A stretch of DNA of 64,000 bases from Nocardioides bizhenqiangii (GTDB lineage: Bacteria > Actinomycetota > Actinomycetes > Propionibacteriales > Nocardioidaceae). Under the pieces are notes generated by a model. The model did not search any database. It was not told the DNA's origin and worked only from the letters and a program-made list of their open reading frames with translations. Each line of letters opens with the position of its first letter. The stretch's first letter is position 1. Location: assembly GCF_034661235.1 (NCBI RefSeq), contig NZ_CP141059.1, positions 4,401,501 to 4,465,500 of the forward strand. Direction: 5' to 3'. A program made the translations under genes and the position numbers. Positions 41,690 to 50,065 of the stretch are shown piece after piece.

Positions 41690-42472
41690 GTGCGTCGCGT
41701 CCTGGGAGTCATGCTGACCGGAGCCGTGGTGCTCGTGGTCGGCTGCTCGTCCGATGACAGGGCGCCGAAGACTCCCCTCCAGAGCCCGCCGTCGACCCAC
41801 TCGCCGAGAGCGCCCGCCCCGACGACTACTTCCCCGCAGGACACCGAGCGGCCGCGTCCCATCCCGCAGCGGAAGGAGGTGCGGGTGAAGCACCGCGGCG
41901 TCGACGCCTCGCACCACCAGGGCGCCATCGACTGGAACGCGGTCGCGAACGACGGCGTCTCCTTCGCCTACCTCAAGGCGACCGAGGGCACGACGTACAC
42001 AGACCCCACCTTCGCCGGCCATCGCGCCGCGGCGCAGGACGCCGGCCTCGAGGTGGGCGGGTACCACTACTTCCAGCTCTGCTCCCCCGGCGTCGACCAG
42101 GCGAGGCACTTCAACTCCGTGCTCGGCGACCTCGACGGCGACGACCTGCCGCCGGCGGTCGACCTCGAGCTGGCCGGGAGCTGCCCGACGCCACCACCGC
42201 GCGCCATACTGCTCGCCGAGGTGCGGGCCTTCCTCGAGCAGGTCGAGGCGACGACCGAGCGGGAGCCGGTCGTCTACCTCTACCCCGAGTTCGAGGAGGA
42301 GTACGGCGTCGCCGGCGCGCTCGGGGAATACCGGCAGTGGGTGCGCAGCCTCGACGGGCGCCCCGACCGGGAGTGGTGGATCTGGCAGCAGACCGACAGC
42401 GGGTCGGTCGACGGCATCGCCGGACCGGTCGACGTCAACCTGATCTGGACACGCGAAACAGTGGCCCGGTGA
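41690..42472 (+). CDS. GH25 lysozyme-like lipoprotein
   Basis: 260 aa from GTG 41690, leaderless: TACGGT ends 6 bases before it. Lipobox VVGC near residue 18. A Pro/Thr-rich spacer follows, then the GH25 muramidase domain: GVDASHHQGAIDWNAV (first catalytic-site Asp), FAYLKATEGTTY, VGGYHYF, and PPAVDLEL with Asp-x-Glu. It hydrolyses the glycan of peptidoglycan. The C-terminus (WQQTDSGSVDGIAGPVDVNL) is typical of the family. Confidence 0.93.
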   Translation: MRRVLGVMLTGAVVLVVGCSSDDRAPKTPLQSPPSTHSPRAPAPTTTSPQDTERPRPIPQRKEVRVKHRGVDASHHQGAIDWNAVANDGVSFAYLKATEGTTYTDPTFAGHRAAAQDAGLEVGGYHYFQLCSPGVDQARHFNSVLGDLDGDDLPPAVDLELAGSCPTPPPRAILLAEVRAFLEQVEATTEREPVVYLYPEFEEEYGVAGALGEYRQWVRSLDGRPDREWWIWQQTDSGSVDGIAGPVDVNLIWTRETVAR

Positions 42473-42528
42473 TCCTCCTCGAGGATGACTTCCGGAATAC
42501 CGGCCGCACGTGCGACCGTTGACCTGCC

Positions 42529-42870
42529 ATGTCCACGATCGACCTGACCTCCGCGACCTTCGAGCAGACCGTGCTCGACAACGACATCGTCCTCGTGGAC
42601 TTCTGGGCGTCGTGGTGCGGTCCGTGCCGGATGTTCGCGCCGATCTACGAGAAGGCCGCGGCCACCCACACCGACATGGTCTTCGCCTCGATCAACACCG
42701 AGGAGGAGCAGGCGCTGTCACAGGCTGCGCAGGTCACCTCGATCCCGACCCTGATGGCGTTCAAGAAGGGCCAGCTGGTCTTCCGGCAGGCCGGTGCGCT
42801 GCCCGCGCCCGCGCTCGAAGAGCTGATCACCGCCGTCCGCGCGCTGGACGTCGAGGCCGCCTCGGACTGA
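42529..42870 (+). CDS. trxA: Thioredoxin
   Basis: 113 aa, standard length. Active site W29-C-G-P-C33 and the conserved cis-Pro in TSIPTLMAF. Disulfide reductase in the cytosol. The gene stands apart from the flavoprotein at 4252, which could serve as a reductase but is not linked. Confidence 0.96.
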   Translation: MSTIDLTSATFEQTVLDNDIVLVDFWASWCGPCRMFAPIYEKAAATHTDMVFASINTEEEQALSQAAQVTSIPTLMAFKKGQLVFRQAGALPAPALEELITAVRALDVEAASD

Positions 42871-42983
42871 GTGGGGGTCTTCGCGCTCGGCGAGACCCTG
42901 TTCCAGCCGACGATCCCAACGGTGTCGCCGCGCCGCGGCCCGCGGCATCCACGCAGGCCGACGAACGGCTGCTGGAGGGCTAG
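42871..42983 (+). pseudogene. Remnant of an MFS transporter gene
   Basis: Just after the thioredoxin stop, one frame reads VGVFALGETLFQPTIP, which matches a membrane stretch typical of MFS transporters of the DHA1 group (ALGE-x-x-x-x-PT). After that a shift to another frame continues DDPNGVAAPRPAASTQADERLLEG and stops, resembling an MFS C-terminal tail. It looks like an internally deleted, broken copy of which only two pieces are left. The reading is tentative. Confidence 0.35.
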
Positions 42984-43112
42984 CGCGACTCGGGGTCGCT
43001 TCGGGGTGGCGTACGCGCCTCGTCGTACGTCGATGACGCTTGCCGTCCGATGTGCGCGGCAACCGTTCGGACGAGGGTGGAGCCATCCGAGAACGAACGT
43101 GAGGAGGACCCC

Positions 43113-43379
43113 GTGTCCGTCACCGACAGCATCAGCACCCTTGCCATCACCGCCGACCGCTGGGACGGCGATAGGACGGACTTCTGGCCGATCTTCCCGA
43201 TCCTCTGGTTCCTGTTCATCGCCGGGATCATCGTCGCCGCGGTGCTCTACCACCGCCGGAACCGCGACATCGGCCCCCGCCGCGCGGGTGAGGCCCGGCT
43301 GGCCGAGCGGTACGCCGCTGGCGAGATCGGCGAGGAGGAGTACCGCACCCGCCGGGACGTGCTCAGGGAGAGCCAGTGA
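43113..43379 (+). CDS. SHOCT-domain single-pass membrane protein
   Basis: 88 aa from GTG 43113, preceded by GAGGAGG. One membrane helix IFPILWFLFIAGIIVAAVLYH, then the SHOCT pattern EARLAERYAAGEIGEEEYRTRRDVL. SHOCT is a short helical module often at the C-terminus of membrane proteins, of unknown role. The in-frame extension to 43050 lacks a ribosome site. Confidence 0.85.
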   Translation: MSVTDSISTLAITADRWDGDRTDFWPIFPILWFLFIAGIIVAAVLYHRRNRDIGPRRAGEARLAERYAAGEIGEEEYRTRRDVLRESQ

Positions 43380-43398
43380 CGCACTGACCGACGACCGA

Positions 43399-43445
43399 GC
43401 CACTCGGTGAGCCGCAGCCATCAGGCCTGCGGCTCACCGAGTGGC
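43399..43445. terminator. 19-bp hairpin between convergent genes (bidirectional terminator)
   Basis: GCCACTCGGTGAGCCGCAG (43399-43417) pairs perfectly with its inverse at 43427-43445 across a 9-base loop. It sits between the convergent SHOCT gene and the secreted-protein gene at 43474 and would act in both directions; there is no T-tract. Confidence 0.8.
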
Positions 43446-43473
43446 CGTGCGGATCAACAGTTGTCCCGGGCGC

Positions 43474-43866
43474 TCAGTCCTCCGGGACCGTGATGGTGGG
43501 GCTGAAGTCCGCGTTGCACAGCGCGGTCTTGGTGACCTTGGCGTAGAACTTGCCGGCCAGACCGGTGTTGCCGGTGCTCCAGACGCCGACGCCACTCTGG
43601 ACCTCGGAGGTGTCCGAGGCGACGCGGACGTCGTCCCCGCCACCGCGGGTACCGCGCTGCTTGAACAGCACGACCTTGCGGTTGCCCTCGCACGAGGGGC
43701 GCGAGCTGGAGACGGTCCCGAAGAGGTCGGACCCGGCCCGGTCGATGGTCACCCTGGTGGCCGCCGGAGCGGCGGCCGAGGCGATGCCGCTGTCGATTCC
43801 CAGCGGCAGTGCGATCAGCGCGGCGACAGGAAAGGCAGCACGTGCGATGTTGCGGATGTTCGTCAT
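43474..43866 (-). CDS. Small secreted protein, paralogue of 21197-21610
   Basis: 130 aa from ATG 43866. Signal peptide MTNIRNIARAAFPVAALIALPLGIDSGIASA. The mature part has SCEGNRKVVLFKQ, GVGVW, and KFYAKVTKTALCNADFSPTI, parallel to the protein at 21197 (C-x-x-NRKV-x-L ... W ... FYA-V ... C). Function unknown. It is the nearest gene downstream of the methyltransferase, with 218 bp between; an open frame to 44379 would run into that gene and is rejected. Confidence 0.78.
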   Translation of the reverse strand: MTNIRNIARAAFPVAALIALPLGIDSGIASAAAPAATRVTIDRAGSDLFGTVSSSRPSCEGNRKVVLFKQRGTRGGGDDVRVASDTSEVQSGVGVWSTGNTGLAGKFYAKVTKTALCNADFSPTITVPED

Positions 43867-44084
43867 TTCAATGGTTCCTTCGTGTTGATCTTCATGGATG
43901 GGCTTCTTCTTGATCCCGAGACGGTCAGCCGGATCAGCCGGACAGCAGCCCGAGGGCGGGGACGACGGTTGCCGCCGCGACCCAGCGGGCGGTCGGGGTC
44001 GCCGCGGCGCGGTCCGAAGGCCGCACGTGGCGTGGCGTGCCGCGGCCGCGGTAGCGGTCAGGTGCGGGGTGGGTGCGCATCTGC

Positions 44085-44936
44085 TCACGCCCGCTTCGCG
44101 GTGAGCACCAGGTACTCCCAGTGCATGGTCGGGCGGCCGTCGACCTCGGCCAGGTGGTCGCTCATCACCTCGCGCAGGGCAGCATCGAGCTTCGCGGTCC
44201 CGCCCGGAATCTGCTCCACGTGGCGGTAGGTCACGATCGTCGGGCCATAGCAGCGCTTGAAGTACTCGAGCACGGCGTCGGCGGTCGCGAAGTGCGTGAC
44301 CGGCAGGAACCGGCGCTCCCACGAGATGGACTCGACCCGGTCGCCGAGGAGACCCTCGACGTACGAGGGGTCGCCCCACATCGGCGGAGGCAGCGCACCG
44401 GCGGGCGCCGGCGGGGCGAACGGCTTCATCGCCCGGAACATCTGGCCGATGAAGCCCTCCGGGGTCCAGTTGAGGACGCCGAGGGTGCCGCCCGGGCGGG
44501 TGACGCGGACCATCTCGTCGGCGGCCTGCTGGTGCCGCGGTGCGAACATCACGCCCAGGGCGGAAAGGACGACGTCGAAGTCACCGTCGTCGTAGGGCAG
44601 GTCCTCGGCGTCGGCGTCGTGCCAGAAGATGTCCAGCCCTCGGCGCTTCGCCTCGCGGCGTCCCTCGGTGCACAGCTCCGGGGTCAGGTCGCAGGCGACC
44701 ACCTGGGCGCCGCGCAGCGCGGCAGGGATCGCGGCGTTGCCGGTGCCGGCGGCGACGTCGAGCACGGACTGGCCGGCCTCGACGCCGCACTGCGCGACGA
44801 GGGCCTCGCCGATCGGCGTGATCAGGTCGCGGACCACGGCGGGGTAGTCGCCGGCGGCCCACATCGCGCGGTGCCGCTGCTTGACCTGTCCCCAGTCGGT
44901 GGTGTTGACGAGCGTGCTGCTCGGTCGGTCGGTCAT
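44085..44936 (-). CDS. Class I SAM-dependent methyltransferase
   Basis: 283 aa. SAM-binding motif I is VLDVAAGTGNAAIPAA near 58, followed by CDLTPE and a motif II DFDVVLSALGVMFAP. The C-terminal part is typical of small-molecule methyltransferases. The acceptor is unknown. An 18-bp SARP-type site lies 54 bp upstream of the ATG, identical to the one ahead of the secreted-protein operon, so the neighbouring SARP regulator is a likely activator. Confidence 0.88.
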   Translation of the reverse strand: MTDRPSSTLVNTTDWGQVKQRHRAMWAAGDYPAVVRDLITPIGEALVAQCGVEAGQSVLDVAAGTGNAAIPAALRGAQVVACDLTPELCTEGRREAKRRGLDIFWHDADAEDLPYDDGDFDVVLSALGVMFAPRHQQAADEMVRVTRPGGTLGVLNWTPEGFIGQMFRAMKPFAPPAPAGALPPPMWGDPSYVEGLLGDRVESISWERRFLPVTHFATADAVLEYFKRCYGPTIVTYRHVEQIPGGTAKLDAALREVMSDHLAEVDGRPTMHWEYLVLTAKRA

Positions 44937-44990
44937 CGGTTCTCCTCAGAAGGTTCGTGGTGAGTTCTGAGGAAGAGACTCGACGGCGCT

Positions 44991-45008
44991 CGTTGAGTTC
45001 GCGTTGAG
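44991..45008 (-). promoter_or_regulatory. SARP-type heptamer direct repeat upstream of the methyltransferase
   Basis: On the minus strand it reads CTCAACG-CGAA-CTCAACG: two identical heptamers with an 11-bp period. The copy at 50066 is the same at all 18 bases. Its gene-proximal edge is 54 bp from the ATG at 44936. Confidence 0.75.
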
Positions 45009-45027
45009 GGCCTGTGGAGACCTCCGG

Positions 45028-48000
45028 TTACCGCCGTTCCGCGGGTGCTGGGTCCCGGACCCGGGCGGCGGTCGCGTGCGCACCAAGCTCCTCGAGGAGC
45101 CGTACGGCGCGCTCGCGGTGGCGTGGCTCCGTGGAGTCGGCCAGCACCATGGCTTCGGTGAAGGGCTCGCGGTTCTCCGCCCACCAGCCGGCGGCCTCGT
45201 CGATCCGACCTTCCGCGGCCGTGGCGTAAGGCGAGGCCAAAGCCCCGTGCTCTGCCGGGATCCCGAGACGGCGTAGCCAGGCAGCCAGCTCGCCAGTCGC
45301 CCACTCCGTGCCGGGCGTGCCGGCGACCGCAGCAAGCTCTGCGGGTGCGTCGCGGACGACCCGCTGGTCGACGGTTCCCGTGGTCCACATGATCTCGGCC
45401 AGGCCCGAGTAGAACGACAGCCGCCGGATGGGCTCGTCGATCGACCGCATCAACAGCCAGGCTGCATCCAGCGCGGACGGGTCCGGGGTGCCGTGACGTC
45501 TGAGGGACGTCAGCGCGAGCAGCAGGTTCGGCCACAGCTTCGCCACGGCCATGCCCTCGCGACCGAGCGCCTCCCGGACGTCGGCCAGCGCCGCCTCCCA
45601 GTCTCCGCGGGCGTGTCTGACCCGCGCGCGCACGCTCGTCTGCCAGTGGTTGCAGATCGGGATGTCGCGCTCCTCCGCGAACGGCATCGACACCTCGAGC
45701 ACGGCCGCGGCCTTGTCGAACCGCCGGTTCTCGACGTCGATGCTGACGATCTGGGAGTACCCCGTCGACGCCAGCTCGTCCCAGTGCTCTGTCCGTGCGT
45801 CCCGGATCAGCTGCTCGAGGTCACCGCGCGCGGTTTCGTCACCCGTCGCGAGCGACGCCAGCAGCTCGACCATGCGGGCCCGGGTGCGGAGGAACTCCCC
45901 GCCCGTCCGGTCGGCGATCTCCGCCGCCTCCGACGCGCAGGCCGTCGCCAGGTCCAGCTCGCTGCGCAGGTATGCCAGGAACCCACGGGTGGCGCGCGCG
46001 GAGCTCTCGACAACAACCGCTCCGGTGCCCTCGGCGAGCCCGGCCGCCCGGTCGACGAGCTCCTCCGCCTCCGTGCGGTGGGCGGCGTAGTACTCGTACA
46101 TGCCCGTCCGCTCGTGGGCCGCCGCCACGCCGGCGTCGTCGCCGACCTCGCGCCACAGCGGGATGGTGGCGCGCACGGTGTCGATGGCGTCGCCGAGCCG
46201 GTCGGTGAGGTACTGCTCGAAGCTCAGCCGCTGCAGAAGCGCGGCCCGCTCCGCCACGTCGTCGTCGGCAACGTGGTCCAGCGCGACCTGGAAGAACGCC
46301 ACGGCTTCACCGTGAGCGCCCTTGCGGCACGCCTCCTCTGCGGCGGCGCACGCGTAGCGTCGGGCCCGTTCGGAGTCCCGTGCCGCCACCGCATGGTGGG
46401 TCAGCACCGCCGGCTCCTGGACCCCGGCCCGCTCCAGCCCTTCGACCACGCGCAGGTGCAAGCCCGGTCCCGCGCCGGCAGGGATGGTGCTCTCGATCGC
46501 CTGCCGCGCGAGCTCGTGACGGTAGGCGAGACCACCCCGCGCGTGCGTCAACAGTCCGGTGTCCTCCAACCGGGTGAGCGCGGACAGGTCGAGTTCGAGG
46601 GCCGGCAGCACCCGGTCGTCGAGGCGGTCGGGCGAGGTCGCCAGCAGCTGCAGCACCTCGAAGTCCTCCGCGGTCACGTCGGCCGTGCGCGCCAGCACCG
46701 CATCGCGGACCGTGCGCGGCAGCGGCCGGTCGGGGTCCTTGGCGATCTCCGTGACGAAGAACTGGTTTCCACCTGTCAGCGCGTGCACCTGTTGCGCGTC
46801 GAGCGACGTACCGTCCACCAGACGGCGGACGCCGTCCACCGAGAGCGGTGCGAGTCCGATGCTGCTCAACCGCTCGTGGCTCGCCATGTCGCCGAGGAGC
46901 TGGCGGGCCGGGTGCCGGGGGCCGATCTCGTGTTCGCGGTAGGTCACCAGCAGAGCAAGGGGCAGGGATCGGATCCGGCGGGCGACGAACCGGAGCACCT
47001 GGGCGGTCGCCGCGTCGACCCAGTGCAGGTCCTCGACCACGAGCACGGTCGGCTCGGTCGAGAGGGCGGCGAGCACGTCCTCGCACACCTGGGGCAGCAA
47101 CACGTCATCCTCGCTGACGACCGCTGAGAATCCGGCGTCCACGGCGAGGTCGCGCAGCGGACCTAGCGGGCGCGGGGTGCTCAACGGGTCACATCCGCTG
47201 CGCAGCAGGCGGAGCCGCGGACCGTCCGCACACGCCACCTGGACCAGGGTCGACTTGCCGGTGCCGGCGTCGCCGGCCACCGCAATACCCGAGCCCTCGC
47301 CGCGTGCCGCGGCCGCGATCGCCTCGGTCAACAGTGCCCGTTCGTGCTCACGCTCCATCAGCTCCATGTGACCTTGGGCCAACGACCTCGCGGCGTGGGC
47401 CTCCGCACTCGTGCTCGCCCCGGAGACGCTCGCCCCGGTCCAGCGCTCGGCCGGTCTCGGCTCGGTGGCGTCGAGCTCGGGGCTCTGGCGCAGCATCGAG
47501 GTCTCGAGGTCGCGCAGCTCCGGACCTGGGTCCAGCCCCAGCTCCTCGGCCAGGCGGAGCCTCGTCGCAGCCGAGACGGCCAGCGCGTCGGCCTGGCGTC
47601 CCGACCGGTAGAGCGCCAGCATCAGTTGCGCGGAGAACCGCTCCCGGAACGGGTGCTCGTCCACCAGCGCCTGCAATCGGGTCACCACCGCCCGGTGGCG
47701 GCCCAGCGCGAGCTGGGCATCCAGCCAGCCCTCCCATGCCACCAGGCGCAGCTCGTTGAGGTGGGCGACGGCCGAGGACGCGAAGTCCGGTGGTCCGAGG
47801 TCGACCAGGACCTCACCCCGCCACAGGTCGAGCGCCATACCGAGGACCTCGTCGGCCACGGCCGGGCCGTCCGCAGCGGCGCGCTGCTGGCCCTCGCGCA
47901 GCAGCCGCTCGAAGGAGCCCGCGTCGATCGCCGCCGGGTCGGTGTCGAAGCAATAGCCACCGCTGCGGCTGTCCAACGTCGCCGGCGCGGCGGCCCGGTC

Positions 48001-48228
48001 GAGGATCTTGCGCACCTGTCCGACGTACGTCCGCAGCGTGGTCGCCGCGCCCGCGGTAGCCGCCTCGCCCCACAGGTGGTCGACCAGCCGGTCGACGGTG
48101 ACGATCTGCCCCCGGTGGAGCAGCAGCGCAGCCAGCAGCTCTCGCGGCTTCTGGCCCCCGAGCGACACCGGGGTGCCGTCAGCGTCCCGCACCTCCAGCG
48201 GGCCGAGAACACCGAAGGCCGGCTCCAT
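45028..48228 (-). CDS. Large SARP regulator: OmpR-like HTH, BTAD, AAA ATPase and TPR domains
   Basis: 1066 aa. Residues 1-95 form the OmpR/SARP winged helix (LGPLEVRDADGTPVSLGGQKPRELLAALLLH), about 100-245 the BTAD (AAADGPAVADEVL...RLRLAEELGLDPGPELRDLE), about 300-560 an AAA/LuxR-type ATPase (Walker A AGDAGTGKST near 318, Walker B LVVEDLHWVDA), and the remainder TPR-like helices. Such SARPs activate antibiotic and surface-product genes; here two identical heptamer sites lie before the methyltransferase and the secreted-protein operon. No PKS or NRPS gene is close. The gap to the downstream gene is 91 bp. Confidence 0.93.
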   Translation of the reverse strand: MEPAFGVLGPLEVRDADGTPVSLGGQKPRELLAALLLHRGQIVTVDRLVDHLWGEAATAGAATTLRTYVGQVRKILDRAAAPATLDSRSGGYCFDTDPAAIDAGSFERLLREGQQRAAADGPAVADEVLGMALDLWRGEVLVDLGPPDFASSAVAHLNELRLVAWEGWLDAQLALGRHRAVVTRLQALVDEHPFRERFSAQLMLALYRSGRQADALAVSAATRLRLAEELGLDPGPELRDLETSMLRQSPELDATEPRPAERWTGASVSGASTSAEAHAARSLAQGHMELMEREHERALLTEAIAAAARGEGSGIAVAGDAGTGKSTLVQVACADGPRLRLLRSGCDPLSTPRPLGPLRDLAVDAGFSAVVSEDDVLLPQVCEDVLAALSTEPTVLVVEDLHWVDAATAQVLRFVARRIRSLPLALLVTYREHEIGPRHPARQLLGDMASHERLSSIGLAPLSVDGVRRLVDGTSLDAQQVHALTGGNQFFVTEIAKDPDRPLPRTVRDAVLARTADVTAEDFEVLQLLATSPDRLDDRVLPALELDLSALTRLEDTGLLTHARGGLAYRHELARQAIESTIPAGAGPGLHLRVVEGLERAGVQEPAVLTHHAVAARDSERARRYACAAAEEACRKGAHGEAVAFFQVALDHVADDDVAERAALLQRLSFEQYLTDRLGDAIDTVRATIPLWREVGDDAGVAAAHERTGMYEYYAAHRTEAEELVDRAAGLAEGTGAVVVESSARATRGFLAYLRSELDLATACASEAAEIADRTGGEFLRTRARMVELLASLATGDETARGDLEQLIRDARTEHWDELASTGYSQIVSIDVENRRFDKAAAVLEVSMPFAEERDIPICNHWQTSVRARVRHARGDWEAALADVREALGREGMAVAKLWPNLLLALTSLRRHGTPDPSALDAAWLLMRSIDEPIRRLSFYSGLAEIMWTTGTVDQRVVRDAPAELAAVAGTPGTEWATGELAAWLRRLGIPAEHGALASPYATAAEGRIDEAAGWWAENREPFTEAMVLADSTEPRHRERAVRLLEELGAHATAARVRDPAPAERR

Positions 48229-48347
48229 GCCGCTCAGCGTAGGACGTCATACGGGGCGTTCGCGCTCGATTTCTCGATCGCCGGTGCCAGGCCGACGCGG
48301 CCAGCAGAGGCGGGAGTGGCGGCCGAGGAGGCTCGCGGCAAGCGGAC

Positions 48348-48378
48348 CCAGGACGAAACGGTCACCGTCTCGTCCTGG
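48348..48378 (-). terminator. Hairpin at the end of the secreted-protein operon
   Basis: CCAGGACGA (48348-48356) pairs with TCGTCCTGG (48370-48378), and inner ACGGT with ACCGT, forming a stem of about 14 bp with one mismatch. It lies 11 bp after the stop at 48389, between the operon and the SARP gene. No T-run follows. Confidence 0.6.
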
Positions 48379-48388
48379 TCCACTCGCG

Positions 48389-48883
48389 CTAGGCCTGCAC
48401 GCACATCGCCCACCCGAACACCAGCGCCTCGGCGCCGCCTTCGTTGACGACGCTCACCAGCCAGTGCGCGCCGTCGACGGTCGACCGCTCGATGGAGACG
48501 AGGTCGGGCCGGGTGGACGACACGCCACCGCTGACCGCGGTCTCGTGCAGGTCGCAGGAGATCGTCCAGCTGAGCCGATCCCCGGCGCCCAGCGTCCGTG
48601 GCTCCGATCGCTGGACCAGGCCGGGCACGCCGTTCGCCCCGGGGAGTCCCGGTGGCCCGGCCTCGCCCTTCGGACCGACCGGCAGGTTCTCGACGTCGGG
48701 CAGGCTCAGCGAGCCGTCGCGGACGTCGCCCCCCGTGAGGCTGCCGTTGCGGACGTCGGCACCGCGCACCGAGCCGTCCTTGATCTGTGCGCCGGTCACG
48801 AGCGCGCCGGCCGTGGCGCTGCCGGCGGTGACGCCGACCAGCACGATGGCAGCGGCCGCGACAGTGCGGATCCGTGTCCTCAT
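48389..48883 (-). CDS. Secreted protein 3 of the SARP-linked operon
   Basis: 164 aa from ATG 48883, which overlaps the previous stop (TGATG). Signal peptide MRTRIRTVAAAAIVLVGVTAGSATA, then repeats VTGAQIKDGSVRGADVRNGS and LTGGDVRDGSL, then a short collagen-like GPKGEAGPPGLPGANGVPG and a beta domain with a Cys pair (ISCDL, AMCVQA at the end). It resembles the two proteins upstream in layout. A surface-exposed or released adhesive-type protein; function unknown. Confidence 0.82.
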   Translation of the reverse strand: MRTRIRTVAAAAIVLVGVTAGSATAGALVTGAQIKDGSVRGADVRNGSLTGGDVRDGSLSLPDVENLPVGPKGEAGPPGLPGANGVPGLVQRSEPRTLGAGDRLSWTISCDLHETAVSGGVSSTRPDLVSIERSTVDGAHWLVSVVNEGGAEALVFGWAMCVQA

Positions 48884-49467
48884 CACCGCACCTCCGCACA
48901 GACCGCGTAGGCCACCATGGTGGCGTTGGGTCGCCCCGGGGGGTTGTAGGCCCGCACGACCCATCCGGGCCGGGACTCGGGCGCTGACCCCAGCGGGGAG
49001 GAGTCGAGCAGCTGCAGCTGGCCGGCGGCCGAGGCGTGCAGCCCGCCGCCGATCGCGACCCTGCCGTCGCCGCACGTCAAGAAGGCGTTGCTGATCGTGC
49101 CCGGGGACAGGAGCTGCGGCTCGGTGCTGACGGACCCGACGACCTCGAGCCCCGTCTGGCCGGTCCGGCCCTGCTCGCCGCGCGGACCCGCGGGTCCGGT
49201 CTGGTCACCGACGATGTCCGCCATGGTGATGGCGCTGTCGGCGACGTCGCGTCCGGTGACGGTCGCGTTGCGCACGTCCCGGTTCGTGACGGTGCCGTCC
49301 TTGATCTGCTGCCCGGTGATCAGTGCCGCCGCCTGCGCGCCGCCGGTGACCCCGAGCGCCGTACCGAGTGCGCCGACGACCAGCAGTGACGCCAGCCCTC
49401 TCCTCGCACCGGTCGTCCTCAGGTGGTTCCTCATGTCCTTGCTCATTTCCTTGGTCCTCGTGCTCAT
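48883..49467 (-). CDS. Secreted protein 2 of the SARP-linked operon
   Basis: 194 aa from ATG 49467 overlapping the previous stop as ATGA. Signal-like start with a core LASLLVVGALGTALGVTGGAQA, then ITGQQIKDGTVTNRDVRNATVTGRDV repeats, GPAGPRGEQGRTGQTG collagen-like stretch, and a beta domain with LTCGDGRVAIGGG and a final AYAVCAEVR Cys. Other in-frame Met codons lie 7 and 10 residues later. It shows the same domain order as its two neighbours. Confidence 0.82.
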   Translation of the reverse strand: MSTRTKEMSKDMRNHLRTTGARRGLASLLVVGALGTALGVTGGAQAAALITGQQIKDGTVTNRDVRNATVTGRDVADSAITMADIVGDQTGPAGPRGEQGRTGQTGLEVVGSVSTEPQLLSPGTISNAFLTCGDGRVAIGGGLHASAAGQLQLLDSSPLGSAPESRPGWVVRAYNPPGRPNATMVAYAVCAEVR

Positions 49468-50012
49468 GACGCGGTCACGCACAGTGCCCAGGCGTAGCCC
49501 GTCACGGTGCTGTTGGTCTTGTTGCGCATCCCGACCCACCAGCCGGTCCCGGCGTCGTCGACGGGGCCGGACTCGGTGAGCTGCACCACGCCGGGCGTGT
49601 CGGCGGAACCACCGCCCGACAGCACCCGGGTGCCATTGGGGCAGGGCGCGCCCCACGTGCGCGTGGTGTCCTTCGGGATGGCGAAGGGCTCGATGCTGTA
49701 AGTCAGCCCCGCCGTGCCCGGTGCTCCGGGCTGGCCGATGTCACCTGACGGTCCGGACATGCCGATGATGCGCGCGTCGAAGTCGCGCCGGGTGAGCGAG
49801 TCGTCCTTGACGTCCGCGCTCCGGAGGTCCGCGTCCCTGAGGTCGCGGCTCGTGATCGTCCCGTCCTTGATCTGCTTGCCGGTGACGACGACGCCCGCGG
49901 TCGCGCTGCCGGCGAACCCGAGCAGCAGCGTCGTCATCGCCACGAGCATGAGCGCCCGGCTGCTCGACGGGTGGCTACCGCGAGGGCCATCCTTCGCTTC
50001 TGGTACTGCCAT
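49464..50012 (-). CDS. Secreted protein 1 of the SARP-linked operon
   Basis: 182 aa from ATG 50012, the first gene of the operon. Membrane-targeting core ALMLVAMTTLLLGFAGSATA after an unusually long polar N-terminus. Then VTGKQIKDGTITSRDLRDADL and SADVKDDSLTRRDF repeats, GPSGDIGQPGAPGTAG collagen-like part, and a Cys-flanked beta domain (APCPNGTRVLSGGG ... ALCVTAS). The SARP-type site at 50066 is 54 bp upstream. Confidence 0.83.
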   Translation of the reverse strand: MAVPEAKDGPRGSHPSSSRALMLVAMTTLLLGFAGSATAGVVVTGKQIKDGTITSRDLRDADLRSADVKDDSLTRRDFDARIIGMSGPSGDIGQPGAPGTAGLTYSIEPFAIPKDTTRTWGAPCPNGTRVLSGGGSADTPGVVQLTESGPVDDAGTGWWVGMRNKTNSTVTGYAWALCVTAS

Positions 50013-50065
50013 GGTGGTTCTCCTTGGTCTCTGACTGGTTTGTCGAGACCACGGTTTCCACCGGG

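Noticed and set aside
45028..48228. Antibiotic biosynthetic gene cluster around the SARP and P450 genes
   Set aside because: No PKS, NRPS, terpene or RiPP core gene is seen anywhere in the window, and the SARP and P450 loci are 13 kb apart.
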